DNA from: Priapulus caudatus
Taxonomy: Eukaryota > Priapulida > Priapulimorpha > Priapulimorphida > Priapulidae
Length of the DNA: 64,000 nucleotides
Assembly (NCBI RefSeq): GCF_000485595.1
Contig: NW_014577352.1
Span: 183,144 to 247,143, forward strand
Reading direction: 5' to 3'
Shown: positions 12,594 to 25,400 of the stretch, one piece after another
How positions within the stretch are numbered: the stretch's first letter is position 1
Layout: each line of letters begins with the position of its first letter
The notes under the pieces: model-generated
What the model was told of the DNA's origin: nothing
What the model saw: only the letters and a program-made list of their open reading frames with translations
Databases searched by the model: none
Made by a program: the position numbers and the translations under genes

Positions 12594-15184
12594 CACTGGA
12601 TTCAAATGGTGAGTAGTAACCCCCGGAGGCTGTTTCTCCAGAATGTGATGAACTGTGGTAATGGTTAGGTTGGACTGTGCCCGGCAACAGTGGTGCCCTC
12701 TCTATGGAGTGCTGTGCATCTAAGAACTCATATCTACAACAAGTTTTAATCACAACAATATCATGATTCAGGTATGCACCTGTATTGTCACAGTAAAGCT
12801 GCTAATACGTGCATTACCGCAAAAACATAGCAGTACCCGTGAATTCGAACTGTTTATACCTTTTCTCAGTTGGAATGACCTTGAAATCTAGAAACCAGAC
12901 TTCGATCCAGCCAATGACAAAGCAGCAGACCAACAGTACGTAATCCAGCGTGGCAGCCGTCGTGTTGTCCTCTCTAAACTAAAGCAATACATCACGAGGA
13001 ATTAATGTGTGCATTCATCTGCCAGTGCTTATTAGATGTGACGACGCAGACGGTAACAGTAAAATCACATGAGAGCAGGTGTAAACACCTAGTTATACTT
13101 AGGGTCCCTATATACAGAGAGTTGCGCCATGACGAGTCGGAAAACTATCGGTCACGTGGTCGCTGGACGACATGTTGTTTCCAAATAGATACGCACGGCT
13201 ATGGCCGTAAGAAAGTGTACAATTAAATTATCATATGGCGCGAACAATTTGAGTTACATTTCTAGAAATCTAGATACACATAGACACATGTCTTAGCTAT
13301 AATCTCTGTAAATTTTGAGTTTATTGAAGCACGATTAGTCTAATTAAATACTACGGAATATTGTACAGCGTATCCATACAGCGCTGTACTTAAGCGGCAG
13401 CAGTGTGAATCCATTTGGAAACAACATGGCGTCAAATCCTGAGTTGGCGCAACTCTCTGTATACAGGGACCCTAGTTATACTCACGTCATAGAAAAATAC
13501 TTTCGCAAGAAGAAAAGCTGAGGTCACGGTTGTCGTCAACTAGAACCAAATAATCAAAGAATATATATCATCTGAGGACTGACCATTATGCAGTTGCTTA
13601 CATGAATTAAAAACAATAAACACACAATTGTAGACAATAAAAGATAAAAACAATTCTAAAACTTTTTTTAAGCAACCCATTTTTCCACTGACAGCAAACT
13701 CATCAAACATAAAAATAAATGTTAATACTTACTGCAACAACCCACCAGTGATTCAGCTTGAATAGCCCATAGGCAAGAGTAAGCGATATAAACCTCCCCA
13801 CAGACAGCATCTGAAATATTAAAATATATATTTAAGTGGACGAAAATTAAGAGCATCTAAAATCACTGATAAAATACAAAATAAAATATAACTGACAGAC
13901 TAATGGAGCAATTCATTGCTATCTCTCATCTTACAGAGTTTGCTTTGACTTACCACATTATCAAACATCGAAGTCTGGATACTGTAATGTGCAACTTGAC
14001 GTAAGAAGATATCATGGATGTTCATCCCTGACAACTATGAACAAGTCACACCATTAATACAGCTAAATCAATCACTAGATCATCTTAATAAACAAGATGC
14101 AACAAATTACTTATCTCTCTATAGGTTGCCTTTATGCATGCATACACTATGCTACTATACGCTATTATAAACTGATACAATCCATTTTACAATTTGATAT
14201 TGCCAAAAAGATTGCTTCTGCAATAGGTATAGCGTGACCTACCTGTGAGTATATGATCCATAATAGGAAGATAAAGATCATGTCAAATAATGTGATCAGA
14301 CAGAAGGTGCGTCGAACTGGTGACAAGTATCGACCATCATAGCTAGACAGACTTGCAGACTGCATTATAGCTGCAACAAACAGTGTCAACCACTTGCTTC
14401 ATATTATGAATCACAATATATCCTTCCCACATGCAAGTTTACGACAATAAAGATAATTATCTACATGTCAGGTTGCTCATAATTGCCATAAAAGCATCTG
14501 GCAAAGCGACCTGAAACATTAAAGGATGCGATATGTCTCATTATTGGACAATTATTATGATAACTGTCTCATTATTGGATACAAATATCACATTTTTAAA
14601 ACACTTTAAATGACGGCACACTGACATGCACATTCGACATTCCTATCAATAAGAGTGAGAGCATAGTGTCGAGCTGCATTTACAGTTTAATTGGGCTTAA
14701 ATTGAACTGCAAGCATTAATAACGTATAATTGAAGCTCTTACACGTAATTTCAATAGGGTGTTTGTTGGTTTGCTGGTTTCATTCAGTGTGCTACTTCTC
14801 ACACTGATAACTATATTTATTTTGAGTCTGTGACCAATTTGTCTTAGACTAGCCCATGTGCAACTACTATATTCTAAACTACAACTACCGCCACTATACG
14901 TACATTAGATTACCACCCAGTACACCTGCCAAGCCACCATGTTATCTGACAGGTCACTAATTACTCATACACCAGGATCTTCTCTATACTCTATCCAATC
15001 CATCACCGCAGCTGCTGCCTATCCTCCGAAAGCAGAGGCCTTCGGACCTCTTAGTCTTACCTCACCCAGACCATGCAGAGCAGCTCGATCTGTTTACTAG
15101 TCACTGTAGATACTCACTGTCAGTAGGTGCTATGTTGCCATTGACTGTTCTCGCAGCATCCAGAGATTGTACATCCGCATGGTA
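12594..15184 (-). CDS. STARD3/STARD3NL-like MENTAL-domain protein, partial (internal exons)
   Basis: Seven exons, given 5' to 3' on the minus strand: 15184-15118, 14370-14243, 14034-13954, 13810-13733, 13539-13486, 12969-12860, 12733-12594. All junctions are GT-AG and in phase, giving about 219 residues. They encode a MENTAL domain: the VRRTFCLITLFD entry motif, four hydrophobic helices (FIFLLWII; GRFISLTLAYGLF; VTSAFLLAKVFF; VLLVCCFVIGWIEVWF), the hallmark FLDFKVIP, then YYSPFES, which resembles the phospho-FFAT motif that binds VAP at the ER. Family members tether late endosomes to the ER and handle cholesterol. The last visible exon ends in a good donor (gtaagtact), so coding continues to the left, where only repeats are found; a START domain is therefore neither shown nor excluded. 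The start is unsettled: the first in-frame Met is at 14365, but 15118-15184 splices to it in frame. Confidence 0.87.
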
Positions 15185-15299
15185 CTGTCAACAAACACAC
15201 AGTTACGCACACTGGCCATTATAAATTTGGCATCAATTCTGCTCCAATTTTGGCACAGTAATGGCTTTTCCTACCATGATGCTATACACCGACTATCAC

Positions 15300-15595
15300 G
15301 AGCCTAGGTCGAGCCGTTTAGATTTCTGCCGCAATTCTGCATTTCCGCCCTATACCTTAAGTTAAGGAGGGAATGTTCCCCCTTCTTTTACACCGCTTGA
15401 CCTTTGACCTTTGACCCCCAGCTTCGACATCCCAACTCGTTTTCGGATTCCCCCCCCCACGTCCCGAATATCGTGACCGTACGTCGAGCGGTTAAGATTT
15501 GTGCCCAACTGTTGACGGACGGACGCACGGACGGACAATCATGACTACAAGCTGCATCTGACTACGTCAGATGAGCTAATAAAAAGGGAAACACC
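15300..15595. mobile_element. Interspersed repeat, SINE/MITE-like
   Basis: Contains a direct repeat (GTCGAGCCGTTTAGATTT at 15308 and GTCGAGCGGTTAAGATTT at 15483), a GACCTTTGACCTTTGACC run, a poly-C tract, a GACGGACG run, and a small perfect hairpin CATCTGACTACGTCAGATG just before AATAAAAAGGG. Elements with GACGGACG runs and an AT-rich end are widespread in invertebrate genomes; the family is not identified. Confidence 0.35.
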
Positions 15596-16573
15596 GATCT
15601 AAAGAGTAAAGGTTCCCGTTCATACATTAATACATACATGATAGCATCACGATAGCATTGATACAGTTACACAGGCGGCCCCAGCATCACACTGACCAAA
15701 GACTCACTATCACAGCCTATAAAATACCATATAATAGGCATTAATGCGCATATAAGTTATAGAAAATTGTGATATAAAAATGTAGTATTATAAAACAACA
15801 ATAACTTACAACATTAACAGACATAGTATTAGTTTCTTAAATAGTCAATAAAAGGAAAGCTGTCGTTATATACACAGACATATCTGAGCGTAGTGAACTG
15901 CTATTACGATCACCTGAGATGTAGTAGATGGGAAACTTCTATTTTAGCGAAGGTAGATTCCGTTGGAAAGACTGTCGACCACTGCCGACGAACCAATCTA
16001 AATGTGGCCGCTAACAAGGAGCAGTATTTAGAGAAGGAAGCAAATTGATGCAGTACTTGCCACACCAAAGACGCCATGTTTGGTTCATTCACAGCCGCGG
16101 TTATGCAAGGCGCGTTAGATAGATATGTTATTATGATATGGTTTGCTAGTATTATTTCGAAATATTTAAGGCAATACTATTAGAAAATATATGTAAATAA
16201 ATATTCAAAACTGATATTTCTAACCCGGCTGCAATATTGATGATGGTTTTTGTTTTTATTTGATTTCTTGATAGGTGCGCATTATTTATCTGAAAATTCC
16301 TCTCTTTGATGCCTATCTCTTTCGTTAGAGGGCGCTACGAGGTTGTGTAACTTGTGTTATTGGTGTCGTATCTGTGGTCGGATCATTGTATATCAAGACG
16401 TAACATGGGCTCGTTGATTGTAGTAGATTAATACGATCTTTGTTTTAGATTAGTAAGCAGCGCTGGTATATCTTCACGACAGTTCATGAACGTTTGGCTA
16501 GTCAATTACTGAATGTTGAATTTCAGTGTCAGTGTCAGTGCCAGTGCAGTGGCAGTGCCAGTGCAGTGGCAGT

Positions 16574-16776
16574 GCCAGTGGCGCTCATGATATAGTCATA
16601 CTCATAGGGTCTATGTCCCCCAGGGCCAGGGTACTGCCGGAACGTACCCTGGGTACGGTCCGGTATANNNNNNNNNNNNNNNNNNNNNNNNNNNNNNNNN
16701 NNNNNTATACCGGACCGTACCCAGGGTACGTTCCGGCAGTACCTCGGGGAACATAGACCCTCTCAGCGCCAGTGGC
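16574..16776. repeat. Inverted repeat with an assembly gap at its centre
   Basis: The left arm (16604-16667) and right arm (16706-16764) are reverse complements apart from a few differences, sharing TACTGCCGGAACGTACCC and GGGTACGGTCCGGTATA. The loop is 38 N (16668-16705). GCCAGTGGC occurs on both sides (16574-16582, 16768-16776), a possible target duplication, though the left flank is itself CAGTG-rich. Four comparable palindromes in this window carry TTAGGG repeats at the centre. Confidence 0.75.
16668..16705. other. Assembly gap (38 N)
   Basis: Gap exactly at the apex of a palindrome, probably because the hairpin or its core could not be assembled. Confidence 0.99.
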
Positions 16777-17183
16777 ATCACTCACTGACTCAGTCACTCA
16801 GGGCTCAAGGGCCCATGTCCAGTAATAAAAATCATCCTATATCCTATCACCGTTCTGGACATCATCTCTATCCTTGAACCCTCTCAGAGTCAGTGAGTCA
16901 CACACTGACGAGTCACTATCTCTCAAGCCTTCCTCATCTTTCTTCAAATTGTTGCTTCGTCATTTAAATGTCTGTCTAAGTGTGACATTCTCAGTTACAC
17001 ACCTAAGTGATGTAGACATGTTTGAATTTCATACCTATGGCTATTCTGTTTGACTATATCATCATAACTATATGGCTAGACCCTTGTGTCATTTTGTCAC
17101 GAATTTTACCAGTAAGTGCACAGTCACTTGGAACGTCTCAATAAAATAAAAAAAGGTTAATAAACACGAAATGTATTTACTAC

Positions 17184-17259
17184 CAAAGTCTCATGTTTCT
17201 CTGCTCAATTTCGTCTATTATTGCTGCTAATTGCCCGTAAATGCCGGTCAAATGCTCAT
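17184..17259 (-). other. Possible lone exon, unidentified
   Basis: A 76-base stretch with an acceptor-like TGTGTTGCAG upstream and a GTAGTA donor downstream on the minus strand. Its open frame reads EHLTGIYGQLAAIIDEIEQR, a helical segment. It does not join the STARD3-like exons in frame (the simplest join gives a stop) and lies just upstream of UBXN4 on the other strand. It may be a non-coding 5' exon, part of an unknown antisense gene, or chance. Confidence 0.2.
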
Positions 17260-17472
17260 CTGCAACACACAAGTACACGCCCTGTGCACAAACAACATGA
17301 ATAAGAGAATGACTCAATTTTTTTTTATTGAGACGTTTCAAGTGCCTGTGAGTAAGTGGATGTGGCATATTTACTTAGGTACTATTACTATGGATGCTGG
17401 TTTGTTTCAGACCGTGCTTAACATAGATGCTGCCTGGGTTCACATTTGCTTGCAAGTTACACACTCACAGAC

Positions 17473-20400
17473 ATGCAGTGGTTCTCTAGTCCGATTCCAC
17501 AAGCCATTGCGGAGTCGAAGCGGCTGAATCTTCCTTTTCTCGTCTACATTTCAGGTAGCTGTACATAGTAAAAAATTAGGTACATATTCTGGGATGTAAG
17601 ATAGGTTTTAGTGATTTCGACTGAGTGGAAAGATAACTATAGATAAGTAGGTGCTGTAACGATGTGTGTGTGGGAAGAGATGTCTTATTACAGAACTATG
17701 CCAGAGTATAGTGGGCATAGGGTGCATGGTTACGTGAGGGGCCAGAATTTTGTGGGAATACTCTTCGAATTAAGTGATTGTCAGATCGATGACGGAGCTT
17801 TTCATTTCACATCACTTTCTACTTTTTGTCGGTTGCTTAAACATCTCATTTATGTTGGTAGGAGAAGATGAAGATTCGCAGCACATGCTGGAGACATGGG
17901 AATCAGATGAAATACGCAGCATTTGTCAGTCTGACAAGTGTGTCCCAATCAAGATAGCAGCAAACAGGTGCTAATGTAGTTCTTGCATGTGATGTCTTGT
18001 CTGTGATTTTGCTGATTTTTTTCTATTGATGTTGGATTGTTGTCCACTATTTCCCCCACAGCATGCCTCCCTCATTAAATTCTCTTCTATTTTCTTACAG
18101 CCCAACAAGTGAGCAGTTTGCAGCCATCTGTATCCTTGATTTAGTCATAAGATGTATAAATAATCATATTACTATATAGTTCAAGAGCAAAAATATTAAT
18201 ATTACATTCCATTACTCCAACTGTATTGGTTCAGATTGTGTGGAAATGTTTATCCTTGACATTGTGTTTCTTGTATCAAAGATCCTATCGTGTGTATTCC
18301 ATCCACATTTGTGATTGGTCAGTCAGGCTTGCCACTAGAGGTCGTTGGGGGCTACCTGCCAGTAGCCGATTTCAGTGAGCGACTTCAAAAAGCATTCAAG
18401 GTATATCATGGGGTTGAGCGCTACTGATGCCCCTCTTTTCATGAGCTGTAATGATATTCTGGTCTTGATATGTGTATTTATAATCACAGTGCCAAGAAGA
18501 GAAGAAATCGTCCTTAAAAAGTCTATATTTATATCACAATTTGTGATGGTAACATTGCTCTACATGCCTCTGACAGTCAATGCAATATGCAAAACTCCAG
18601 AGCATGTACTTCAAAGTACCATGGAATAAGCGAACATTATTCTTCCCAACAAAACATCTATCAAGGAGAGCTAAGAATGCGATTCATGTGTTGTATATCG
18701 AACAAAGTAATTCTCTTGCTAGAGGTGAATGTGATAAATGTTATATATATATATATATATATATAATATCTGATATTTGACTCCATTTAACCACTCAAAA
18801 AACTACCATCTGTAACAGCTGTTTCAGGGTGAACTGAATCGAACAACCCCGACAGCAGATTTAACACAGCAGCCAGAACAATCAATAGCACAGCCTGGAG
18901 ATATGGCTGAGCAGCCAGATGATGCAGCATGTCAACAAGGAGCTACCATCGACCAGACAGGTGATACTGAAGGACAGGCAGATGATTCAGCGGAGCAACC
19001 AGGGACTGCTGCGGGGACCTCTGGTGAACAGTCCGAGAAGGAGCGACAGGAGAGATTAGAGAGGTAGTGCTGTCATATTGTCACACATGATGTGTTGCAT
19101 CAATGATCCTGTTAACTCGTTTACCCATTCATTCGTTTATCCATTGAGTTAGTCGGTCAGTCGGTTGGTCAGTCATTCATTTATTCATTCGTTCATCTGT
19201 TCAACTTTTGCATTCTTTCACTTGAGTAGTGTGTGTAATTGGCAAGCCTGCATTAAAACTGAATGTCCTTCACCAGTCAGTAATATAACAGGTGCTGAGC
19301 TTGATCTATGATATTTGTTAATGCCTGCGCCATGGTTTACTTGCTAGTGTTTGAATAGATTGTGTCGTGTCATTTTTGTGTGTGCTAACAGGGGACTGTG
19401 GAAAGGCAAGCCCTCTTGAATGGATAGGTTATTTACGAAGCAGGATGTATAATAAAGGGAACTAATGTCATTCTGCAATTCTGTGCAACTGTCCACAGAG
19501 CACAGCAGTTAGTTGAGCAGATTCAAGTCCAGAAACTCCAGAAAGAAAAAGAGGAAGAAAAGCGGAAGGAGATTGAGAGACGTAACGTCGGTAGAGGTGT
19601 ACAGGTGAGGTTTTGCATAAGCTGGTGTGTACAAGTGATGCGTCATACATGCAGAGTTGTGAAGGTTATGTGTTACATATGCTGGTGTGTGCAGGTGACG
19701 TGTCCGATCCAGGGAAGTAAAGGTGATGTGTCACATAGGTACAGGTAAGGTGTCACATAGGTACAGGTGATGTGTCACATAGGTACAGGTAAGGTGTCAC
19801 ATAGGTACAGGTAAGGTGTCACATAGGTACAGGTAAGGTGTCAAACATGTAGAAATATAGCCTTCAGAATAATGTGCACCTTCCTGAGCTGTTGCTTATG
19901 TAATTATGTAATGTTTTTTATATGGTGATATAAATATGCTGCTGGTAACAAGTCTTTCTTCTGGTTGTAGCAACTGAGAGCAACGCAGAAAGAGCTGGAA
20001 ATGAAGAGAGATGCCGAGGAGCGGAAAAAAGACAAACAGGAGGAGCGGGTGGCTCGTGAGCGGATCCGACAACAGATAGCCGAGGACAGGTACTGCTCCC
20101 ATCACATCGAATAACCAAAACATCCGCCTAATGACGATTTCGTCATTCATCACAGTTTTCGACATTTTATCACCGAGGGATCGCTTGCTCCGTGCACACG
20201 AATCCGGGACATGTGTGGGGAGCGCGTGGCGTACACTATACATACATGACGCTGTCAGGAGGCAGGTGTATTCAAGTTGATGCATGTTTACCTTGACAGG
20301 GCAGATAAAACTGCAAGGTTTCAGCAGATGGCCCAGGACAGGGAGACAGAGGCACAGGATGCTAAACGCAGGAAGCTGCAGGAGGAGCAAAAGGCCGCAG

Positions 20401-21857
20401 CAGCACGCAATGCCGCCAGCAGGTAAATAGCCACACCCGTTACACACCTGTGAACATGTATGTACAGGTGGGATTTCATACTGTGTGCTGTTACAATTCC
20501 ATGCTGATACATATCTAATGTAACTATTTATAACTATGCACACGTGTAATATCGTGATGTTTACACATGCACGGTTTTACTATCATCGTGTCCCCCTGTA
20601 CACACATACAGACACAGATATGTAGCATGCAGGGTTATTAAAGCTAACTGCTTGTCTTACGATGCAGTAACTCTGCCAGGCTGCAGTTCCGGTTGCCAGA
20701 TGGAGGTTACCTGACACACACGTTTGCTGCTGGAGACAGGTTTCAGGAGGCAGTTGACTACGTTAGACAGGTATGTGATTGCATGCACACGCACACACAC
20801 ACGCGCACACGCACGCACGCACGCACGCACGCACTCACGTGCACACACACACACACACGCGCGTGTACACACACGCACATGCACGCACACATACACACGC
20901 ACGCACACACGCACATGCACGCACACATACACGCACGCACGCACGCACACACACATCACATTAGCTGTTGAGCACTTCTTCCCAAACTTGCGTTTTACTC
21001 CTGTTTGCATTTGCAGGAGGTTGGAAACAAGTATGGCAAGTACGTCTTGAAGATGAGTTTCCCCAAGCGAGATTTCCAGCCAAGCGACTATTCCCAGACG
21101 ATGAGAGACCTGGAGTTAGCCCCCTCTGCAGTCCTGTTGCTGGTACCTGTGAGTGCACTCAATGTTCGTTAATTACGGCATGTTTTAATCAGTCTGTTGA
21201 ATACTTTTACGAGACGTAGCTAGACGTTGTGACTGGCTGCTGATCATGTCAGGAGCGAAATAAAAACGTATGCAAAAACAATTTGTTTTTATTCACTGCT
21301 GCTGATACCAAGAGCGCATTAAGTATGCAAGTATTAAGTATTAAGCATACTTAATACGCTCTTGATCATGTGTATATAGATCACCCATGATGGCTGAATG
21401 CAATTCTGTCACGTCTTTAGGGTGCACAGAGGAACGTGTTGCCAGCGAGGGCCACTGGTGATGGAAGTTTCTTCTGGATGGTGCTTGCTCCTTTCTTTGC
21501 AATCTTCAACTTCATGCGAAGGCTGGTGTTCGGGGACTCCCCTCCACCGACGCCACCTAGTGACACCATTCCAGCAGGCAGAGTAAATGTCCCAACAGAT
21601 AGGTAAGTAGAATAAGAGAAGGTGAAATAACAGTCTTAGGGAAAATGAGTTTCATTCAATGCATTCGCGTCGTCAATGAAAGGAACTGCGTTATTCGTGT
21701 TTGACCAGATTGCACTTTGTTTTTCAGTGATCGTAGGAGGGTGCCAACCTCTGCTTACAGCACCTACAGGGAGGGTAACTTGACAAGGTTACGTAACGTG
21801 GAGGGCGATGATGATGACGGCAGCACCTGGAATGGCAACTCCACGCAGCAGCTGTGA
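17473..21857 (+). CDS. UBXN4: UBX domain-containing protein 4 (erasin), complete
   Basis: Twelve exons: 17473-17554, 17862-17967, 18101-18129, 18282-18400, 18828-19063, 19499-19604, 19971-20089, 20300-20422, 20668-20770, 21017-21148, 21421-21602, 21728-21857. All junctions are GT-AG and in phase, giving 488 residues (human about 508). Residues 1-112 form the thioredoxin-like N-terminal domain (starts [12 protein letters not shown]; contains [17 protein letters not shown]). Residues 190-305 are a charged coiled coil, 308-386 the UBX domain, and about 402-424 a hydrophobic segment ([13 protein letters not shown]) for ER-membrane insertion. The tail ends WNGNSTQQL, nearly the human ending. The family recruits p97/VCP to the ER for ERAD. 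The p97-contact FPR motif reads FPK here. The start is fixed by alignment of exon 1 with the family N-terminus. Confidence 0.95.
18740..18763. repeat. (AT)n microsatellite
   Basis: About twelve TA units in UBXN4 intron 4. Confidence 0.95.
19725..19850 (+). repeat. 22-bp tandem repeat carrying splice-donor-like sites
   Basis: About six copies of a unit containing ACAGGTAAGGTGTCACATAG lie in UBXN4 intron 6. Most units contain CAGGTAAGG, a near-ideal 5' splice site; some have CAGGTGATG. They lie 0.1-0.25 kb downstream of the exon 6 donor (CAG|gtgagg at 19604). Confidence 0.9.
20783..20957. repeat. CA/CG-rich microsatellite
   Basis: About 175 bases of mixed ACAC, ACGC and GCAC repeats in UBXN4 intron 9. 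Long open frames (His/Thr/Arg or Cys/Val-rich) across it are artefacts of the repeat. Confidence 0.95.
21309..21364. mobile_element. Hairpin with CAAGAGCG/CGCTCTTG tips
   Basis: CAAGAGCGCATTAAGTATGC at 21309-21328 is the reverse complement, with one mismatch, of the right arm (to 21364). The tips match the element at 40053-40097. No clean flanking duplication is visible, so it may be an older copy. It sits in UBXN4 intron 10. Confidence 0.5.
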
Positions 21858-22304
21858 GGCCGTTATGGACGCGTGAGGTGAAGTGATGCGTACTGACTAG
21901 CTCTCCCATGCTGCACTGGTTTTGCAGAGAGACCGTGAGGGATGAATGCAACAAGAGATGAAATGTGGATCCCGATTGAATCATACTCTCGTGCTTCTCA
22001 GTAGCTTGTTGCATCCGCTCCAGGTGGCTAAGTCGAACGGCCGTGTCTAGTACAATGACGAGTGTACACTATCGTAACCACTGCTGTGTTGATAGACAGA
22101 GATGTAGAGGGCAGCACCTGCGGTCTGTACGTTATTGGTAGCATGGTCAGTCACTGGTGGCAGTGTCATGTTATCCTGACCTCCGTGAGAAAACTGGCAG
22201 AGGCAATCAAGTTCAGGTCGCATGCAGTGTGAGCAGTGGCGATTTCTGTGCGATTTCTTTCGTGACATTATATTTTCTATTTGTATTTCAGTCTTCATCG
22301 TGCC

Positions 22305-22442
22305 ATTAAACGAACGGCGTAATATTGTAATATGTGTGAAAGGCTGTGTGTAGTATTTCTTAATGCTATAACACGGGTTGAGTATGAATTTTACGGTTGC
22401 TTCCTTTTATGTCACTGGAAACTGCATGCACAGATTAATAAA
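22305..22442 (+). terminator. Candidate polyadenylation signals for UBXN4
   Basis: ATTAAA at 22305-22310 is followed by GT-rich sequence; AATAAA at 22437-22442 is the next candidate. Either would give a 3' UTR of 0.45-0.6 kb. Which one is used cannot be told from sequence alone. Confidence 0.4.
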
Positions 22443-25400
22443 CAACCATGTACTGCTTGCTAGACGAGACAATTTAACTGTATCAGTCTTTTCATATACT
22501 GTGTAAAAACACAACACGAGCAAACAAACAAATCAACGAGCATAAGTCATCTGTACTAGTAAATAAACTGTAATTTTATTACAGCAATAATTTCCATAAT
22601 AATTACCAGCAAAAACTTGTACTAGAAATATTAAAATTTGAAACTTGTAATGCGGTCACACACCGTTACACGACCACCACTATCCCACGCCTTCTTTCCA
22701 CTCCCAGTGTCCAAAAATATACGTCTGCCTGCGATTAACACGCGGATGTGTAGTCATGGCGACGGACACGGGGAGTCTGCCCCAACTGTCACGGCACTGC
22801 CTGGAGTGCGGGTTCGTCCCCGGGCCCCACACCACGTAGGCACACATTCGCGTGTGCACCTCGATGTGCCACCTGCCTGCTGTCGGCGCCAGTTCGTATG
22901 CCGACACTAACGTGGGAATCGTTGCAGTAGTGGCGCCACCTGAGCGCAGATCACAGCAGCCCTCCTCGCTGCAATGTGCACACCACCTTTACACACCCTG
23001 TGGAAGATCGCCCGACAAACCGCCAGCAGTCTCACCACTTTGACATTGACCTTGTGAGACGAATTTAACGAGGCAGAGTCGCCGACGGCAAACCTGCTGG
23101 GAGATTTCGCGGACGATCTTTCTCAATACACCCAACGGTATCTATAGATAAAATTAAATTCTGATATGTATGTAAACCTACCATCAACATGAAACTCTAC
23201 CACCGGTATTCGACAAAATAATATCAATGGAGATCTGGTAACCCTTTTCCTCTACTCTCTCGTAACCACGGTAACCATGCGCTGAGATTCGAACACGTAT
23301 CAAACTCAATTATTCAAATGGAATTTCGCACTGTGCGTGTTTTGGCTGATGCTTAGCGCGCGGTCACGCCGGTTCTCAATCAACCTGTCCACAAGTCAAC
23401 TGCCCCGCGCGACTCCTGCGCCTCCTGGAACGCCAGGAGCCGAGTCGGGTTGGACAGCGCTCATACCTCATGGGGCCAACATGTTGGTTTGCGACAAACC
23501 TGTGCGTAACACTGAGAAATGCATAGAAAAAGGACATTATTAAAACCCTGTAGATCAACGTCGCTAGATGCAGATATATCGTATGCCCTACAAAAATAAC
23601 ACGGAATGCTCTTAATGCGGGTCGCCCCCGTAGCGACGACCCAAACACTTCAGTTGAATTGGTTTGCAATACTTTCTTACTGGCAGCGTCTTGAAGGCCA
23701 CCAAATTGAAGCGCCACCCATATATGTTTCCAGTGAACTAACAGGTGTTTTGTTTGTGAAAACTTTGCACAAGTCTGAGGTTAATACAGCAATTTGAGCC
23801 CAAGATATATAGCAGTGTGGCGAGGTAAAAACAGGATACAATATTAAAACCTTTTATCTAATTTTCCTGCACAGTAAAAATCCACATATATACACAAGAG
23901 TGCTTGATGTACAGTTGTGTCTTGGTCAGTGATCATCAACTCAAAACAATTACAATGGTTAATTTACATGAAATTCTGCAGAAATCTAGCAAACACTGAT
24001 CTCAAACAAAGCCCGGAATGTGTAGGCCGCCTGCCATGACACACCGTCTTTCAAGTGTGCAGTCAAGTTACTAGTTCTTCACCCATTCACTAGGTGGCCA
24101 ATAGGATTGTGATATAGATGCAGATATAAATAGTTATTATCTACATCTACGGTTGGTACAGTAGGATTGTAGCATAGATGTAACGACAAGCACTACTATC
24201 AACGATCTGACACTGATCTTTATGTAAAAACTGGATAGCAAGTTCTCCTATTACTGCACCATAGCAGACGAGCTCACTTGTCAGCCATATTGGTCGGCCA
24301 AGAATCAGTTTATTAGTAATGTGCACTGGAACAATGTGCACTGGAACAATGTCCAACGTTCTCACTGCCAATTCCTACCAAGAACTAGACTTTTTGGGGC
24401 GGCCAACATAGCGTACAAGTGACATCACACATCCCTCACAATGTCTTATCCAGTTTTTATATATAGACCAGTCTGTTCTGATAAGAAATTCATTTACAAC
24501 ACTTACAAATGTGGCACACCGTATGAAGAGTCAGAACGGCAAACATGAGTGAATACACATACACACTGTCTAGTTATCTATCAAATTTTACAACAAACGT
24601 ATTAAATAAATTTCATATTGTTTACTGCGAGAACGATTTTTCAAAGGTGGTATTGTAGCTCACAGGGGGTGTGGTTAATCCAATCACAGAGCACAGGAAA
24701 CGCACACGGACACACTACCTGCATCCATATACATCTATTGCAAATTCAAAAGAAAAAAGATATCATACAAACACTAAATAAATAAACAGGTCCTCTCACT
24801 GAACGCAACAAGGAGAACCCAACAACTGCAAACGGCCACGAAATATTGCCTGTCTAAATTAATCGCATTCCCTACAATTCCATTAGACGAACCCCCACAG
24901 TAGGTGTGCAATCAGGCACGACAGATCCCCGATGTGTAATTCAACGTATATAAACAAATAACAGACTTAGCATAATAACAACTAATAACTTATATAACCC
25001 TAAACCATGAAAACACAAGTCACAAGCTGGCACTAGCAGCTGAAGCTTGCAACTTTACACTGTGCGTTTCAGCTATATGACAACGATTGCACAAACAACT
25101 GTTTAATCGATCCTTGCCATCAGCGGCCAACAAGGGATACCACCCAAATACCCCGTCACGACAGCGCAGCAGCGCCAAATCCACGTTCTACCTTCAAAAT
25201 GTTCCAAGCTTGACACGACACGAGGAAGAACCCTTCGTTCTGTGGCGCCACCTATACTCTATCACAACTGCTGTTCTCGTCACAGGTGGCGCCACGGTTA
25301 TCACATGTCTTCCTTGTATCCACAGCCATCGACAAACACACTCGGCAAGCGAGTCATCACCAGACAGCGCACCTCGCAGTGGCCACGAAGGGTGCACACA

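Noticed and set aside
15910-16092. 60-codon minus-strand frame as STARD3-like first exon
   Set aside because: Its donor (AG|gtgatc) is in phase 2 and does not join 15184 in frame; no similarity to the family N-terminus. It could still be a non-coding 5' exon.
19896-20543. 215-codon minus-strand open frame
   Set aside because: It is the antisense shadow of UBXN4 exons 7 and 8 and adjoining introns; the plus strand is clearly coding.
20657-21050. Cys/Val-rich and His/Thr-rich frames
   Set aside because: CA/CG microsatellite artefacts in UBXN4 intron 9.
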